A stretch of DNA of 64,000 nt, from assembly GCF_036492425.1 (NCBI RefSeq), contig NZ_AP025298.1, forward strand, positions 1 through 64,000, in the 5' to 3' direction. Below are positions 8,595 to 16,743 of the stretch, piece after piece (position 1 is the stretch's first letter; each line of letters begins with the position of its first letter). The position numbers were made by a program, and so were the translations under genes. Origin of the DNA: Persicobacter psychrovividus. Lineage in GTDB: Bacteria; Bacteroidota; Bacteroidia; Cytophagales; Cyclobacteriaceae. Below the pieces are notes generated by a model that worked only from the letters and a program-made list of their open reading frames with translations, had not been told where the DNA came from and ran no database searches.

Positions 8595-10237
8595 GATACT
8601 TCCACCGTTTGGTTCGTTTTGGATTTACTTTTTTTGCCCATGGCTTCCACTTCCAGACCAATTGCTTTAAGCGACAGAATATCAATGATCTGACCTACTT
8701 TCTGCGCCTGTGCCTGCAATCGAGGATTATTCACCCCTGTTTTCTCCGCTGGATTTGGGAAATCCATGTGATCAAACAAACCAAGGCTCGCCACTTCTCG
8801 CCCTTTGGTCGAACGCATACGGTTCAGGTGCTGATCGGCAATGGCCTTGCTGTTGAACATCTCGGTTACCCAGGTTCGCAAGTGCGCACGGATTTCTTTA
8901 TTATAAACAATCTGATGATAAGCACTTAACAAATCATCAATGATGAATTCCTGTGGCCTTTTTTGCTCATCTTCTGGATTGACGATTTCAGGTTTTGAAA
9001 GGAAGTAAGGGCCACCTTTGAATACCACCGGCTCATTTTTATCGAAAACATGGGAGGTCAATTGCAACTCCTCAATCATTTTGTAATCTTCTACAAAGCT
9101 CGACTCCACCCGGTGGAACATCAAGCAGGATGGTGGTAAAGCCGTAAGATCATCTTTATTTATATAAGCATCGGACTTAGCGACTTTCTTGGCTTCTTTA
9201 CAAAGCCCTTCAGCCAAATGCAAACCATAATGCATCGGGTATTTTTTCTTGATAAAAGCAATCCCCGCACAAACGGTCAGCCCTTGATCCAGAATTTTAC
9301 GGACAGCCGGATTTTCACATGGGATCTGCTTAAATTCCGCTTTGGTCTCTTCCTCAAAAAATCTGGAATACCATTTGACAAACTCCAATGAATGTTCGGT
9401 ACTCATGGCAAGGGTCAAATCATCTCCCCCCAAAATAATAGGCACAATGTCCTTGTCAGTCAATTTCAGATGATCCACCGCACGTCGGGTGGCGTTCTCA
9501 TTCGCTATATCCAAATGACGAGAAAAAGCACCTAACACTTCACCGAAAGGTCCCTTATTCAATTCTCTATTAAAAGTCTGAATGACCTGCCCCAAACCGT
9601 TACCATCGGCATGAATGACCGCCATCCAGGATTTATCATTTTTCAGCACCGAAATCGCTTTTCCCCGGTCATCTTTCTTACCGAAAAACTTCTCATTCAG
9701 TCGCCCTTTTCCTGCGCTTTGCTTCTGTAAGGTGCCTTCGTCTTTCCCTTCTTTCAGCAAAGGCAAAGCGGTTTCCCTTGACGAACGAATGCCCATCCAT
9801 GCCTCAGGAAAAGTAGTTCCTTTCTGAGCAAAATCAAGGTGCATTCCTTTTTCGAGCTGATAAAAATCCTCTCCGACCGGTTCTCCCGCTACTTTCACCA
9901 CTGCCTGCGAAACAGAAACACCCGTGGCCATATTTCGAACCGCCAAAGGAAATTTCAGTGCAAAAGCCTGACAATCCTCTTGATTAAAAAACAGGCATTT
10001 CACTGATCCGGCTGCACGCTGATAAACTCGCCCAACGACCGATTTATCTTTGCCTATGAGCTGCTGTTTTCCGTCTTGCTCAAAATACAAACCGAGTTCT
10101 TCAAGCACCTGATTCAATAGGGTGGTACACAACTGTTCCACCAGTTCGGAGGCTCCGCCAATATCTCTTAATTTATTGGATTTAAAAATAAAAGATTGAA
10201 TACCATTCACGGAAGCTCCATATAGGAAATTATTCAT
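8591..10237 (-). CDS. cas10: Cas10, type III-D large subunit with intact cyclase palm
   Basis: Protein of 548 residues. It starts directly with YGASVNGIQSFIFKSNKLRDIGGAS, the Cas10/Cmr2 first palm domain, and shows AVIHADGNGLGQ near 207 and the cyclase motif GGDD at 270-273. No N-terminal HD nuclease motif is present, as is usual for subtype III-D. Expected function: target-RNA-activated synthesis of cyclic oligoadenylates that feed Csx1 and are removed by Csx20. A zinc-finger-like Cys pair pattern is not obvious. It lies 58 bp downstream of cas6 in the same direction and overlaps cas7 by 4 bp. Confidence 0.92.
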   Translation of the reverse strand: MNNFLYGASVNGIQSFIFKSNKLRDIGGASELVEQLCTTLLNQVLEELGLYFEQDGKQQLIGKDKSVVGRVYQRAAGSVKCLFFNQEDCQAFALKFPLAVRNMATGVSVSQAVVKVAGEPVGEDFYQLEKGMHLDFAQKGTTFPEAWMGIRSSRETALPLLKEGKDEGTLQKQSAGKGRLNEKFFGKKDDRGKAISVLKNDKSWMAVIHADGNGLGQVIQTFNRELNKGPFGEVLGAFSRHLDIANENATRRAVDHLKLTDKDIVPIILGGDDLTLAMSTEHSLEFVKWYSRFFEEETKAEFKQIPCENPAVRKILDQGLTVCAGIAFIKKKYPMHYGLHLAEGLCKEAKKVAKSDAYINKDDLTALPPSCLMFHRVESSFVEDYKMIEELQLTSHVFDKNEPVVFKGGPYFLSKPEIVNPEDEQKRPQEFIIDDLLSAYHQIVYNKEIRAHLRTWVTEMFNSKAIADQHLNRMRSTKGREVASLGLFDHMDFPNPAEKTGVNNPRLQAQAQKVGQIIDILSLKAIGLEVEAMGKKSKSKTNQTVEVS

Positions 10238-10295
10238 TAAATTATTGTTTTATTATCGTGTTACATACAAAAAATCACAAATCATTGAGTTTATA

Positions 10296-10964
10296 TTATT
10301 TATTCCATTTAGACACCACACCATAGCCAAATCCTGTTTTTCGTCCCAGTCCAATAGCTTGAGGCAAACACACATTAGTTTTAAAAATAATATCAAAAAT
10401 CAGCATTTTCTGCTTTTTGAATGTGCTGCTTTGTTGATTAATTATATCAATAATCGAACATTCTATCTGATCCTGTATGCGCCAATCCAATCCTTTGGCC
10501 ATTGCTAAAATATTACCGACCAGTTTACTTTCCAGCATGGCAATTCGCTCAGACAGCCATTCCTTTTCTTGATACACTTTAAGCGTTTCAGAACTCAACG
10601 GCATCCACGATCTAATAATGTATTGCTTTTTTTCTTTCTGAACGGCCAGCTGAATATCTTTCATGTTGAAATCGGTAATTTCCATCGGAATTTTTCTTCC
10701 CGAAACCTCAATTGCCCAGTCTTTATTCAGAAAGAATTCCCGCACAGATTCCATTCCTTCTCCCAGGCATACTAAAGAAGCATTTCCTTTTATCCTTTTG
10801 TACTGAATCAAGGGATAGGCGTAGCGTAATTTATCACCATCGTGATTATGGAACAGCACAGAGCTGCGTGGGACCTTTGCTGAAATAGCCCCTCTGAAGG
10901 CGGGAACCTCATGAAATTTGATAGGCGCATCAAATTTCACGGTAAGATATTTTATTTGCTTCAT
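10296..10964 (-). CDS. cas6: Cas6 crRNA-processing endoribonuclease (Cas6b-like)
   Basis: Protein of 222 residues. The C-terminal PQAIGLGRKTGFGYGVV is the glycine-rich loop typical of Cas6, and the overall pattern matches the Bacteroidota Cas6b-like family. It would cut each repeat 8 nt before its end, leaving an ATTAAGAC 5' handle. A histidine near the N-terminus (HEVPAFRG) is a candidate catalytic residue. The gene has its own promoter-operator (10988-11024), so cas6 through csx1 may be one transcript controlled separately from cas2. Confidence 0.85.
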   Translation of the reverse strand: MKQIKYLTVKFDAPIKFHEVPAFRGAISAKVPRSSVLFHNHDGDKLRYAYPLIQYKRIKGNASLVCLGEGMESVREFFLNKDWAIEVSGRKIPMEITDFNMKDIQLAVQKEKKQYIIRSWMPLSSETLKVYQEKEWLSERIAMLESKLVGNILAMAKGLDWRIQDQIECSIIDIINQQSSTFKKQKMLIFDIIFKTNVCLPQAIGLGRKTGFGYGVVSKWNK

Positions 10965-10987
10965 TTAGCGTTTTCTCCTTTCTATTG

Positions 10988-11024
10988 TGAAAATACGGCA
11001 TAACAATGCAGTGTATTTGCATTG
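10988..11024 (-). promoter_or_regulatory. Operator-promoter of cas6 (21-bp palindrome plus -7 box)
   Basis: Palindrome 11004-11024 (on the minus strand CAATGCA-N7-TGCATTG), followed 8 bp later by TATTTTCA as a -7 box (10988-10995). Spacing and the half-sites match seven other sites in this window whose consensus is AAGTGCA-N7-TGCACTT. This is the most diverged member of the set (half-site ATGCA rather than GTGCA). Confidence 0.55.
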
Positions 11025-11025
11025 G

Positions 11026-11493
11026 TTAAATAATTATAGACCCTTTAGTCTTTATTGCCATATCAAAATCAACCTGTTGTCCAATTAATTTCATGCGATT
11101 GACTTCACTCTCTGAAACAGGGATGATCATGATTGAATCATTGTTCTCATAAAGTGATTGAACCTCTTTAAGGTCCTGGGCAATCTGCTGATAAAGTTTA
11201 GCTTTTAGGCTACCTAAAAACACCGATTTTTGAACCCGGATCATGCCCTTTTCAATCAGAAACTTTGCAATTTCTTTTCTGACTTTATTGTCAGTGATAT
11301 CATACATGATAAAGCAGAGCATTTCGGTACTTTTCTTTTTTTGATATTTTTTAAATAAATCCAATACGGATGAAATACGAGCGTCCAATTGCGCTATCTC
11401 ATTACCTTCGGGTATCAAGGGGGCGTCTGTAGGCAATGCATTTTTCTTGATCACCTTCAGCCTTTGGTAGAGTGAAATATTACTTTTTTTCAT
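11026..11493 (-). CDS. cas2: Cas2 adaptation endonuclease with N-terminal extension
   Basis: The Cas2 core begins near MLCFIMYDITDNKVRK (about residue 57 of 155) with the conserved YDI Asp, then RVQKSVFLGSL and a C-terminal FDMAIKT segment. About 55 extra residues precede the usual start; they are charged and may be a real extension. I chose the ATG at 11493 (MKKSNIS) over the longer frame because it avoids the divergent promoter. Cas2 forms the integrase with Cas1, which here is about 4 kb away on the other strand. Confidence 0.88.
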   Translation of the reverse strand: MKKSNISLYQRLKVIKKNALPTDAPLIPEGNEIAQLDARISSVLDLFKKYQKKKSTEMLCFIMYDITDNKVRKEIAKFLIEKGMIRVQKSVFLGSLKAKLYQQIAQDLKEVQSLYENNDSIMIIPVSESEVNRMKLIGQQVDFDMAIKTKGSIII

Positions 11494-11504
11494 TAAGAAT
11501 ACTT

Positions 11505-11541
11505 TAGTGCACAATCACTACACTTTAAGCCCGTAAATTTA
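11505..11541 (+). promoter_or_regulatory. Operator-promoter of the primase-polymerase gene
   Basis: 21-bp site 11505-11525 (TAGTGCA-N7-TACACTT), which agrees with the DUF4236 site at 18 of 21 positions by eye. It is followed after 8 bp by TAAATTTA (11534-11541) as the -7 box; the start codon is 26 bp further on. It lies in the divergent region between cas2 and the primase-polymerase gene. No -7 box at the matching distance is seen on the cas2 side. Confidence 0.65.
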
Positions 11542-11567
11542 AAATACAAACCAAAACCCCTACCGCT

Positions 11568-12608
11568 ATGATCTCATTTGGCACTAACATTCGTTCGAAA
11601 GAAGTGATGAAAAACCTCACTTTGCAGCAGTTGGTTAACTATTTGCAAACAGACACCTCATTGCGGCAACAATGTAATCAATTAAAGGAAATATTGCACC
11701 TTGATGCTGAAAAATATAGAAATCAGAAGTGCTTTTTACCCTATTTTTTAGGGGCGGAATTTCAAGGGAATCTCCGGAACACCCAAAACTTCATTTGCAT
11801 CCAATATTTCATGTTGGATCTGGATCATTTGAGTCAGGCAGGACTTGAAGTGACTCTGTTAAAGCAAAAATTGGCCATGGTCCCCGAATTGATGTTAGGT
11901 TATGTTTCGCCGAGCGGTGACGGCCTTAAATTGCTTTTTAAGCTTGGTCAGAAAATCACTAACTCAAAGTACTTTTCGGACTTCTACACCCTTTTTGCCC
12001 GACATTTTTTCCAGACCCACCGGCTTGAAAATGTAGGCGATATGAAAACCAAGGATGTCAGTCGAGTGAGTTTCGCGGCTTATGATCCTGATTTATATTT
12101 TAACCCCAATGCAATGACTGTGAACCCTGAAAAAATTTTACCGATGGAAATGTGGCAAGCCCCTACTTTGGAAGTTGATGAGCAACCCACTGATGAAACA
12201 ACAGTAGTAGAAGTGGATGCGGACACGATGGCTAAGATCCGTGCAAAACTCAACCCCAACTTCAAAAAGCCAAGCAAGGAGAAAAAATACTTTGTCCCGG
12301 AGGCTTTGGAGCAGGCTGAGATTGGATTGGCCAAACGACTTCAGCATTTTGGGATTAAGCTGGGGGAAGTTCGACCGATCAATTATGGGAAGAAATTTTT
12401 GTTTGAGCTGGGGATCAAGTTTGCTGAGCTGAATGTTTTCTACGGAAAAAATGGCTTTTCGGTAGTGATCTCTCCCAAGCGTGGGCATGATGCAGAGTTA
12501 TCTCAGATTGTTGAGCAACTGATGTGGGAGCATTTGTATCAGGTGCCGCAACATCAGACGCCAAACAAGCCGGTGATGCGGGTGATCCGCAATGAGGAGG
12601 CTTCGTAG
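11568..12608 (+). CDS. CRISPR-associated primase-polymerase type B (CAPP)
   Basis: Protein of 346 residues. The opening ISFGTNIRSKEVMKNLTLQQ, the acidic motif FMLDLDH near 84 and SPSGDGLKLLF near 117 match the Bacteroidota 'CRISPR-associated primase-polymerase type B' family, related to archaeo-eukaryotic primases and BT4734-like/VirE N-terminal domains. The C-terminal 130 residues form a separate small domain after a proline- and acid-rich linker. CAPP enzymes of other CRISPR loci make and extend DNA and RNA primers and are thought to act in spacer acquisition or repair of capture intermediates. The gene has a regulon promoter and is divergent from cas2. Confidence 0.82.
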   Translation: MISFGTNIRSKEVMKNLTLQQLVNYLQTDTSLRQQCNQLKEILHLDAEKYRNQKCFLPYFLGAEFQGNLRNTQNFICIQYFMLDLDHLSQAGLEVTLLKQKLAMVPELMLGYVSPSGDGLKLLFKLGQKITNSKYFSDFYTLFARHFFQTHRLENVGDMKTKDVSRVSFAAYDPDLYFNPNAMTVNPEKILPMEMWQAPTLEVDEQPTDETTVVEVDADTMAKIRAKLNPNFKKPSKEKKYFVPEALEQAEIGLAKRLQHFGIKLGEVRPINYGKKFLFELGIKFAELNVFYGKNGFSVVISPKRGHDAELSQIVEQLMWEHLYQVPQHQTPNKPVMRVIRNEEAS

Positions 12609-12869
12609 GTTAGTGTCTTCTAAATATTTTGTACCTGAAGGCAGAGGGCAAACACCTCATCAAGGTGCCTTTAAGGGTGATGTTTAGGGCTGTTGCATAA
12701 CCGTAATTTAAATTGCCCTACAAAATTTATTCTGTTCGGTACGGGCCAACCCACGTGTTCGCCCGAAAATATCTTGGAAAATAAATGTTTAGATCAGACA
12801 CACGGGCTTGCCTGTCATCAATGACATTAATTTAAGGATTTTGAGGGACACAGGTCTAAATTTGAAATG

Positions 12870-13020
12870 CTCGTAGAGGCGTTATTCTTAACGACTCACG
12901 TAACGATTTGAATAAACCTAAGAGGAAACCTATAAAATCACCATTGAATTAGACGTTAAAAATAACGTCTCTACAGGATAATGCGCTTAACCCAATGACA
13001 TTGGGTTTGACCCTACCAAA
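12870..13020. repeat. Short palindromic interspersed elements
   Basis: In the 500-bp gap between the primase-polymerase and MYG1 genes there are three short palindromes: a degenerate GTAGAGGCGTT...AACG element (about 12873-12900), AGACGTTA / TAACGTCT followed by CTAC (about 12951-12975), and AACCCAAT / ATTGGGTT (about 12989-13006). Similar units recur at 27324 and 31340. They look like the small non-coding palindromes common in Bacteroidota intergenic DNA. The rest of 12609-13107 holds no convincing gene. Confidence 0.5.
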
Positions 13021-13107
13021 ACAGAATATTATTTGGTGATGCTAATTACAATTTTGGTTGTGCGACAGCCCCAAAATAAGAGTGACAAAATATTAAACTT
13101 TAAAAAC

Positions 13108-13632
13108 ATGATTCATACTTTTATTACCCACCGCCATATTTTTCATGCAGACGATGTACTTAGTTTTGCTTTGGTTCGAAAATATATCAACCCTGAGCTG
13201 AAGCTTAAACGCATGGCGCATTATGTAAAATCAGATGCGCTTGATGCGCAAACCATTATGGTGGATGTGGGTCGCAAATATGATGGTAAACAATATTTTG
13301 ACCATCATCAGGATAGTCATTTGCCTGCCTCCTGCGTGCTTATATTGGATATTATTCCGATTGATGAATTATTGAAAGATTTTTTCAAGTCAAAAATGCG
13401 TGTGGTTTCGGATACCGACCGAGGATTGACCCAGAATAAGTTGGCACATATGGAGGTGGATATGGGTGAAATCATCAGCCTGAATAAAATCATCAAGAGC
13501 TTTAACCGTCAGCCTAAAGATCATGCCCTACAAAAGCAGCAATTCTTAATGGCGGCTGATTTATGTGATCAGCTGATTGACAATTGGGTGCATGAGTTTG
13601 AATATCAACCAAAATATATGAGCCTAAAATAA
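13108..13632 (+). CDS. Short MYG1/UPF0160-like metal-dependent phosphoesterase
   Basis: Protein of 174 residues, start chosen at ATG 13108 (MIHTFITHRH). Motifs ITHRHIFHADDVLSFAL (residues 5-21), DVGRKYDG and FDHHQDSH near residue 68 are those of the MYG1 family, DHH-related enzymes for which 3'-5' RNA exonuclease activity is known in eukaryotes. Chromosomal family members are about 290-340 residues, so this one is roughly the N-terminal half. It sits between the primase-polymerase and the pre-cas1 genes, in the same direction. A role in trimming nucleic acid for adaptation, or in nucleotide signalling, is only inferred. Confidence 0.68.
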   Translation: MIHTFITHRHIFHADDVLSFALVRKYINPELKLKRMAHYVKSDALDAQTIMVDVGRKYDGKQYFDHHQDSHLPASCVLILDIIPIDELLKDFFKSKMRVVSDTDRGLTQNKLAHMEVDMGEIISLNKIIKSFNRQPKDHALQKQQFLMAADLCDQLIDNWVHEFEYQPKYMSLK

Positions 13633-13647
13633 TTTTAGGTAAACAGG

Positions 13648-13684
13648 AAGTGCAGAAAGCTCGCACTTCTGCGGCGTAAATTTG
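13648..13684 (+). promoter_or_regulatory. Operator-promoter before the 13709-cas1 group
   Basis: Palindrome 13648-13668 (AAGTGCA-N7-CGCACTT), an 8-bp spacer, then a perfect TAAATTTG -7 box at 13677-13684. This is the best match to both the operator consensus and the Bacteroidota -7 consensus in the window. It would drive the small protein, the repeat/CSD protein and possibly cas1. Confidence 0.7.
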
Positions 13685-13708
13685 TAATGTAAACCAAACC
13701 AAAATCAG

Positions 13709-13969
13709 ATGCCTCAATCATTGCCTTCCTTTTTGATTTCCTCAAATACCTGGCAGGCATCTGTGCGTGTGGTTCTGAATAGTCTTTATCAACTGAATAT
13801 TTATGAATGGACATTTCTATTGATGGGTATTGTCCATTACCTGTTAGTTGAATGGATCTTCGACACCTATTCCTCAGAAGTTGTAATCAATGAACAGATT
13901 CAATCTTATTGGCTGGAATATTTTTATCATTCCATCCGCTTCAATAATTGTTCCACCTCAATCAAGTGA
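13709..13969 (+). CDS. Small hydrophobic protein of unknown function
   Basis: Protein of 86 residues with one hydrophobic segment (WTFLLMGIVHYLLVEWIF, about 33-51) that may be a membrane helix or a buried core. No family recognised. Support for being real: a strong regulon promoter 25 bp upstream of the ATG, and only 2 bp between its TGA and the ATG of the next gene. It may be a small partner of the following protein or a translated leader. Confidence 0.5.
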   Translation: MPQSLPSFLISSNTWQASVRVVLNSLYQLNIYEWTFLLMGIVHYLLVEWIFDTYSSEVVINEQIQSYWLEYFYHSIRFNNCSTSIK

Positions 13970-13971
13970 TC

Positions 13972-15267
13972 ATGAACTCAACCACGACCAACCGTTCGAC
14001 TGCTCAACAAATCCATCAATTGCGTAAAAACGGACAGCTTTCAGAAGCCTATCAAATGGGCAAAACTGAGTACACCGAACGTCCGGAAGAGGAAGGGCTG
14101 AAGGATGCACTCGGCTGGTCTGTTTGGGCATTAATGCGGAAAAGTATTGCTGATGATCAACTGGAACAGGCCCTATTGCACTGGGAGGAATGTATTGCGT
14201 TGACGGAAAATGAAATGTTGTCCACTCAATTGGCCTGGAATGCCTATAAATTGCTGCAAACACTAAAAGCGATGGGTGCGCACCGTCCAGCAGGCCTATT
14301 GGGTAAGGTTTTCTCTTTATTGGAAAAAACGCCTTATCAGAAGCGCGAGCAGGTTCATGGGTATCTGTTGAATGCTTTTTTGGGATTGGAATCTGTTAGC
14401 GAACAAGAGGTCTTATCTGCCCTGCCTGTTTTTAGTTGGGATGCTTTTAAGAAAGAAGATGCTGCCAAGTATCATAATAATGGAAAGGTTTTTCCTGGGG
14501 CTCTGGAGCGTTGGGTGTATTTGGTGTGTAAGAGTTTAGGGAAATTGCATGCCCAACATCCGGAGGAGGTTCGTCCGCTGGTTGAAGCGCTCATTCGCCG
14601 AATGGTCTCCTTAGAAGACTGGGCTTGTTCGTGGGATTTTTACCACTATAAACTGGCACAACTTCATCTGTTGCTTGGGCAGGGTGTTGAGGCACGGAAG
14701 TCTGCTTTGGCTTTCCTACCCAAAAAAAGCAGTGAGTACTGGGCCTGGCAGTTGTTGGCCAATACCTTTGAGCGGGATTCTGAGCAGAGGGAGCAAGTAC
14801 TGTTATATGCCTATACCAATTTCCGTGGAGAGGCGGCTTTCACTCTTGGGCTGTTGAAGGATTTGGGGGGAATTTATTACCGCAAAAAGCAATATGCTAC
14901 GGCTAAATTTTTCTTTGAGAAAAACCTGGACATTCGAGAAAAAGCAGGTTACCCGACGGATCGGTGGCGGGAAAAATTACAGGAAATTCCTGACTATGAT
15001 GTTTTGGCGGCCATCGCCCCGACGGAGGATCATTTAAAAACCTGTGCGGAATTCTCTGAAAAGGTGAGTAAGCAGTCGATGGAACAACGGAAGTTCAAAG
15101 GACAATTCCGCAAACATGCCAAAGGCTTCGGTTTTGTGGATGATATTTTTGTGCCGACCAAAAAAGCAAACCGTTTGCTAAATGAGCAGACGGTCAAAGG
15201 GATGGCTCGAAAAAGCTGGGACAGCAGGAAATCTTGTTGGGGTTGGTTGGCGACGAAGGTGTATTGA
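13972..15267 (+). CDS. TPR-like helical repeat protein with C-terminal cold-shock-like OB fold
   Basis: Protein of 431 residues, start chosen at ATG 13972 (MNSTTTNRST), 2 bp after the previous stop. The N-terminal 350 residues look like a helical repeat (QLRKNGQLSEAYQMGK, then alternating helices). Near the C-terminus, FKGQFRKHAKGFGFVDDIFVP resembles a CSD/S1-type nucleic-acid-binding OB fold, ending in a tryptophan-rich SWDSRKSCWGW tail. Similar helical-repeat plus OB proteins occur in conflict systems, but I cannot name a family firmly. It lies 74 bp upstream of cas1 in the same direction, suggesting a link to adaptation or RNA capture. Confidence 0.62.
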   Translation: MNSTTTNRSTAQQIHQLRKNGQLSEAYQMGKTEYTERPEEEGLKDALGWSVWALMRKSIADDQLEQALLHWEECIALTENEMLSTQLAWNAYKLLQTLKAMGAHRPAGLLGKVFSLLEKTPYQKREQVHGYLLNAFLGLESVSEQEVLSALPVFSWDAFKKEDAAKYHNNGKVFPGALERWVYLVCKSLGKLHAQHPEEVRPLVEALIRRMVSLEDWACSWDFYHYKLAQLHLLLGQGVEARKSALAFLPKKSSEYWAWQLLANTFERDSEQREQVLLYAYTNFRGEAAFTLGLLKDLGGIYYRKKQYATAKFFFEKNLDIREKAGYPTDRWREKLQEIPDYDVLAAIAPTEDHLKTCAEFSEKVSKQSMEQRKFKGQFRKHAKGFGFVDDIFVPTKKANRLLNEQTVKGMARKSWDSRKSCWGWLATKVY

Positions 15268-15341
15268 TGTGGCGGGAAATTGGTTAGGCAGTACTCTTTT
15301 GCAGTTTCTATTCTGTGCTTATTTACTTAAAACAATCCATC

Positions 15342-16349
15342 ATGGCAATACAACTTTATCTCAATTCCTATGGTATGAACCTGTCGGTTAAGGATGGTAT
15401 TTTTCATATCAAGACCAAAGAAGGAAGCAAATCGGTCAGTCCGATAAAGCTCGACACCATTTTTATTCAGAAAGGGATTTCTACCACTGCCGATGCCATT
15501 ATTCTGGCGATTCAAAATCAGATTGCCGTGGTGTTTGTAGATCGCAACGGCAACCCTGTTGGGCGGGTGTGGTCCAATCAGTATGGCTCCATTGCTACTA
15601 TCCGGAAAAACCAACTGCTCTTTTCTCAGTCTGATGAGGTAACGTCGTGGGTCGTTCAACGGCTGACCGATAAAATGGATGGACAGCTGGCGGTACTGAT
15701 GAGTCTGCAGACCAGTTTTGACCCTGAACCTCATCTGAAACAGGGACAAGACATTATTTTTCAGCAAAAAAGCAAGTTAGAAAAAACGCCTGTGGTTTCG
15801 ATCAAAAAAATGGCTTCTACACTTCGGGGGATTGAAGGAACGGCCTCCCGTGCTTACTTTGAGGCCGTCAGTAAAAGTCTGCCCGAACCTTATCGCTTTA
15901 AGGGAAGAAGCCAACACCCCGGACTTGACCGGTTCAATGGTGCTTTGAACTATGCTTATGGTATGTTATATACCGAAGTAGAATCTGCATTGGTGAAAGC
16001 AGGGATTGATCCGTATGTAGGATTTATGCACCGCGACGAACACAACAAGCCTGTTTTGACTTATGATGTGATTGAAAAATACCGGGTGTGGGCGGATTAT
16101 GTGATTATTAAGCTGTGTCTGGAAGAGGTTTTATTCGAAGAGTTTTTCGAGGTACAACCCAATGGCGCGTATTACCTTGGGCCTGAAGCCAAACGTATTG
16201 TTATTCAATGCATGGACGATTTTTTGTACGAACCTACCCTCTTCAAAGGAAAACAAGTCAGCCGGAAAGATCAAATATCAGCCTTTTGCACCTCTTTTGC
16301 CCAAGAGCTCAAGGCCATCAATGACCAGAAAGAAGAACCGCCATTTTAA
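15342..16349 (+). CDS. cas1: Cas1 integrase
   Basis: Protein of 335 residues. Start chosen at ATG 15342 (MAIQLYLNSYGMNLSV), which matches the usual Cas1 N-terminus; an upstream GTG would add 9 unlikely residues. The C-terminal domain shows GTASRAYFEA, the LNYAYGMLYTEVESAL helix, GIDPYVGFMHRD and KPVLTYDVIEKYR, covering the conserved Glu, His and Asp/Glu metal ligands. No reverse transcriptase fusion. With Cas2 it inserts new spacers at the leader end of the array, which begins 394 bp downstream. Confidence 0.95.
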   Translation: MAIQLYLNSYGMNLSVKDGIFHIKTKEGSKSVSPIKLDTIFIQKGISTTADAIILAIQNQIAVVFVDRNGNPVGRVWSNQYGSIATIRKNQLLFSQSDEVTSWVVQRLTDKMDGQLAVLMSLQTSFDPEPHLKQGQDIIFQQKSKLEKTPVVSIKKMASTLRGIEGTASRAYFEAVSKSLPEPYRFKGRSQHPGLDRFNGALNYAYGMLYTEVESALVKAGIDPYVGFMHRDEHNKPVLTYDVIEKYRVWADYVIIKLCLEEVLFEEFFEVQPNGAYYLGPEAKRIVIQCMDDFLYEPTLFKGKQVSRKDQISAFCTSFAQELKAINDQKEEPPF

Positions 16350-16743
16350 CCACCCCTAAAATATAACAGAGTCTGTTATTTTTATTTATTGATTTACGCC
16401 TTGGCATTATAATACAACCATAATGCATTTAAGTCATATAAATTGAAAACGATTTCTCATTTTAATGGGATCTGTTGTGCCATAAGCCTACTCACTTAAT
16501 TTTCAGCAATAATATAATTTTTACAATGCATACACATATATTATTAAAAATAGGGCATTATTTTAATGACTATTTTGATATTTGTTACTTTAATGAAAAA
16601 GTGCTAACTTTGCATCGCAAAACATATTTTGTACTTTTCAAATAATGATTGCACTTTGTTCTTTGATTTCTTGTTTTTTAAAGAACAAAAACCGCTCTCA
16701 CAGCCTATTAACAGGTATTTTTCGAAAATCGCAAAAATCACCT
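16350..16743 (+). promoter_or_regulatory. CRISPR leader with pre-crRNA promoter
   Basis: AT-rich 394-bp region between cas1 and the first repeat. A core promoter is visible: TTTG at 16581-16584, a 20-bp gap and TAACTTTG (exact TAnnTTTG) at 16605-16612. An inverted repeat GTTCTTT / AAAGAAC (16658-16664 and 16680-16686) lies about 57 bp before repeat 1 and may mark the integration or anchoring element of the leader. An AAGTGC half-site at 16599 is present, but its spacing does not fit the regulon operator. Confidence 0.65.

Noticed and set aside
8591-10237. HD nuclease domain in Cas10
   Set aside because: The protein starts directly in the first palm domain and no HD motif with following metal-binding His/Asp pattern is present.
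16599-16631. AAGTGC...GCATCG in the leader as a ninth regulon operator
   Set aside because: The arms are imperfect and the distance from the first half-site to the next -7-like box is 25 bp instead of 29. The separate TTTG/TAACTTTG promoter explains the region better.
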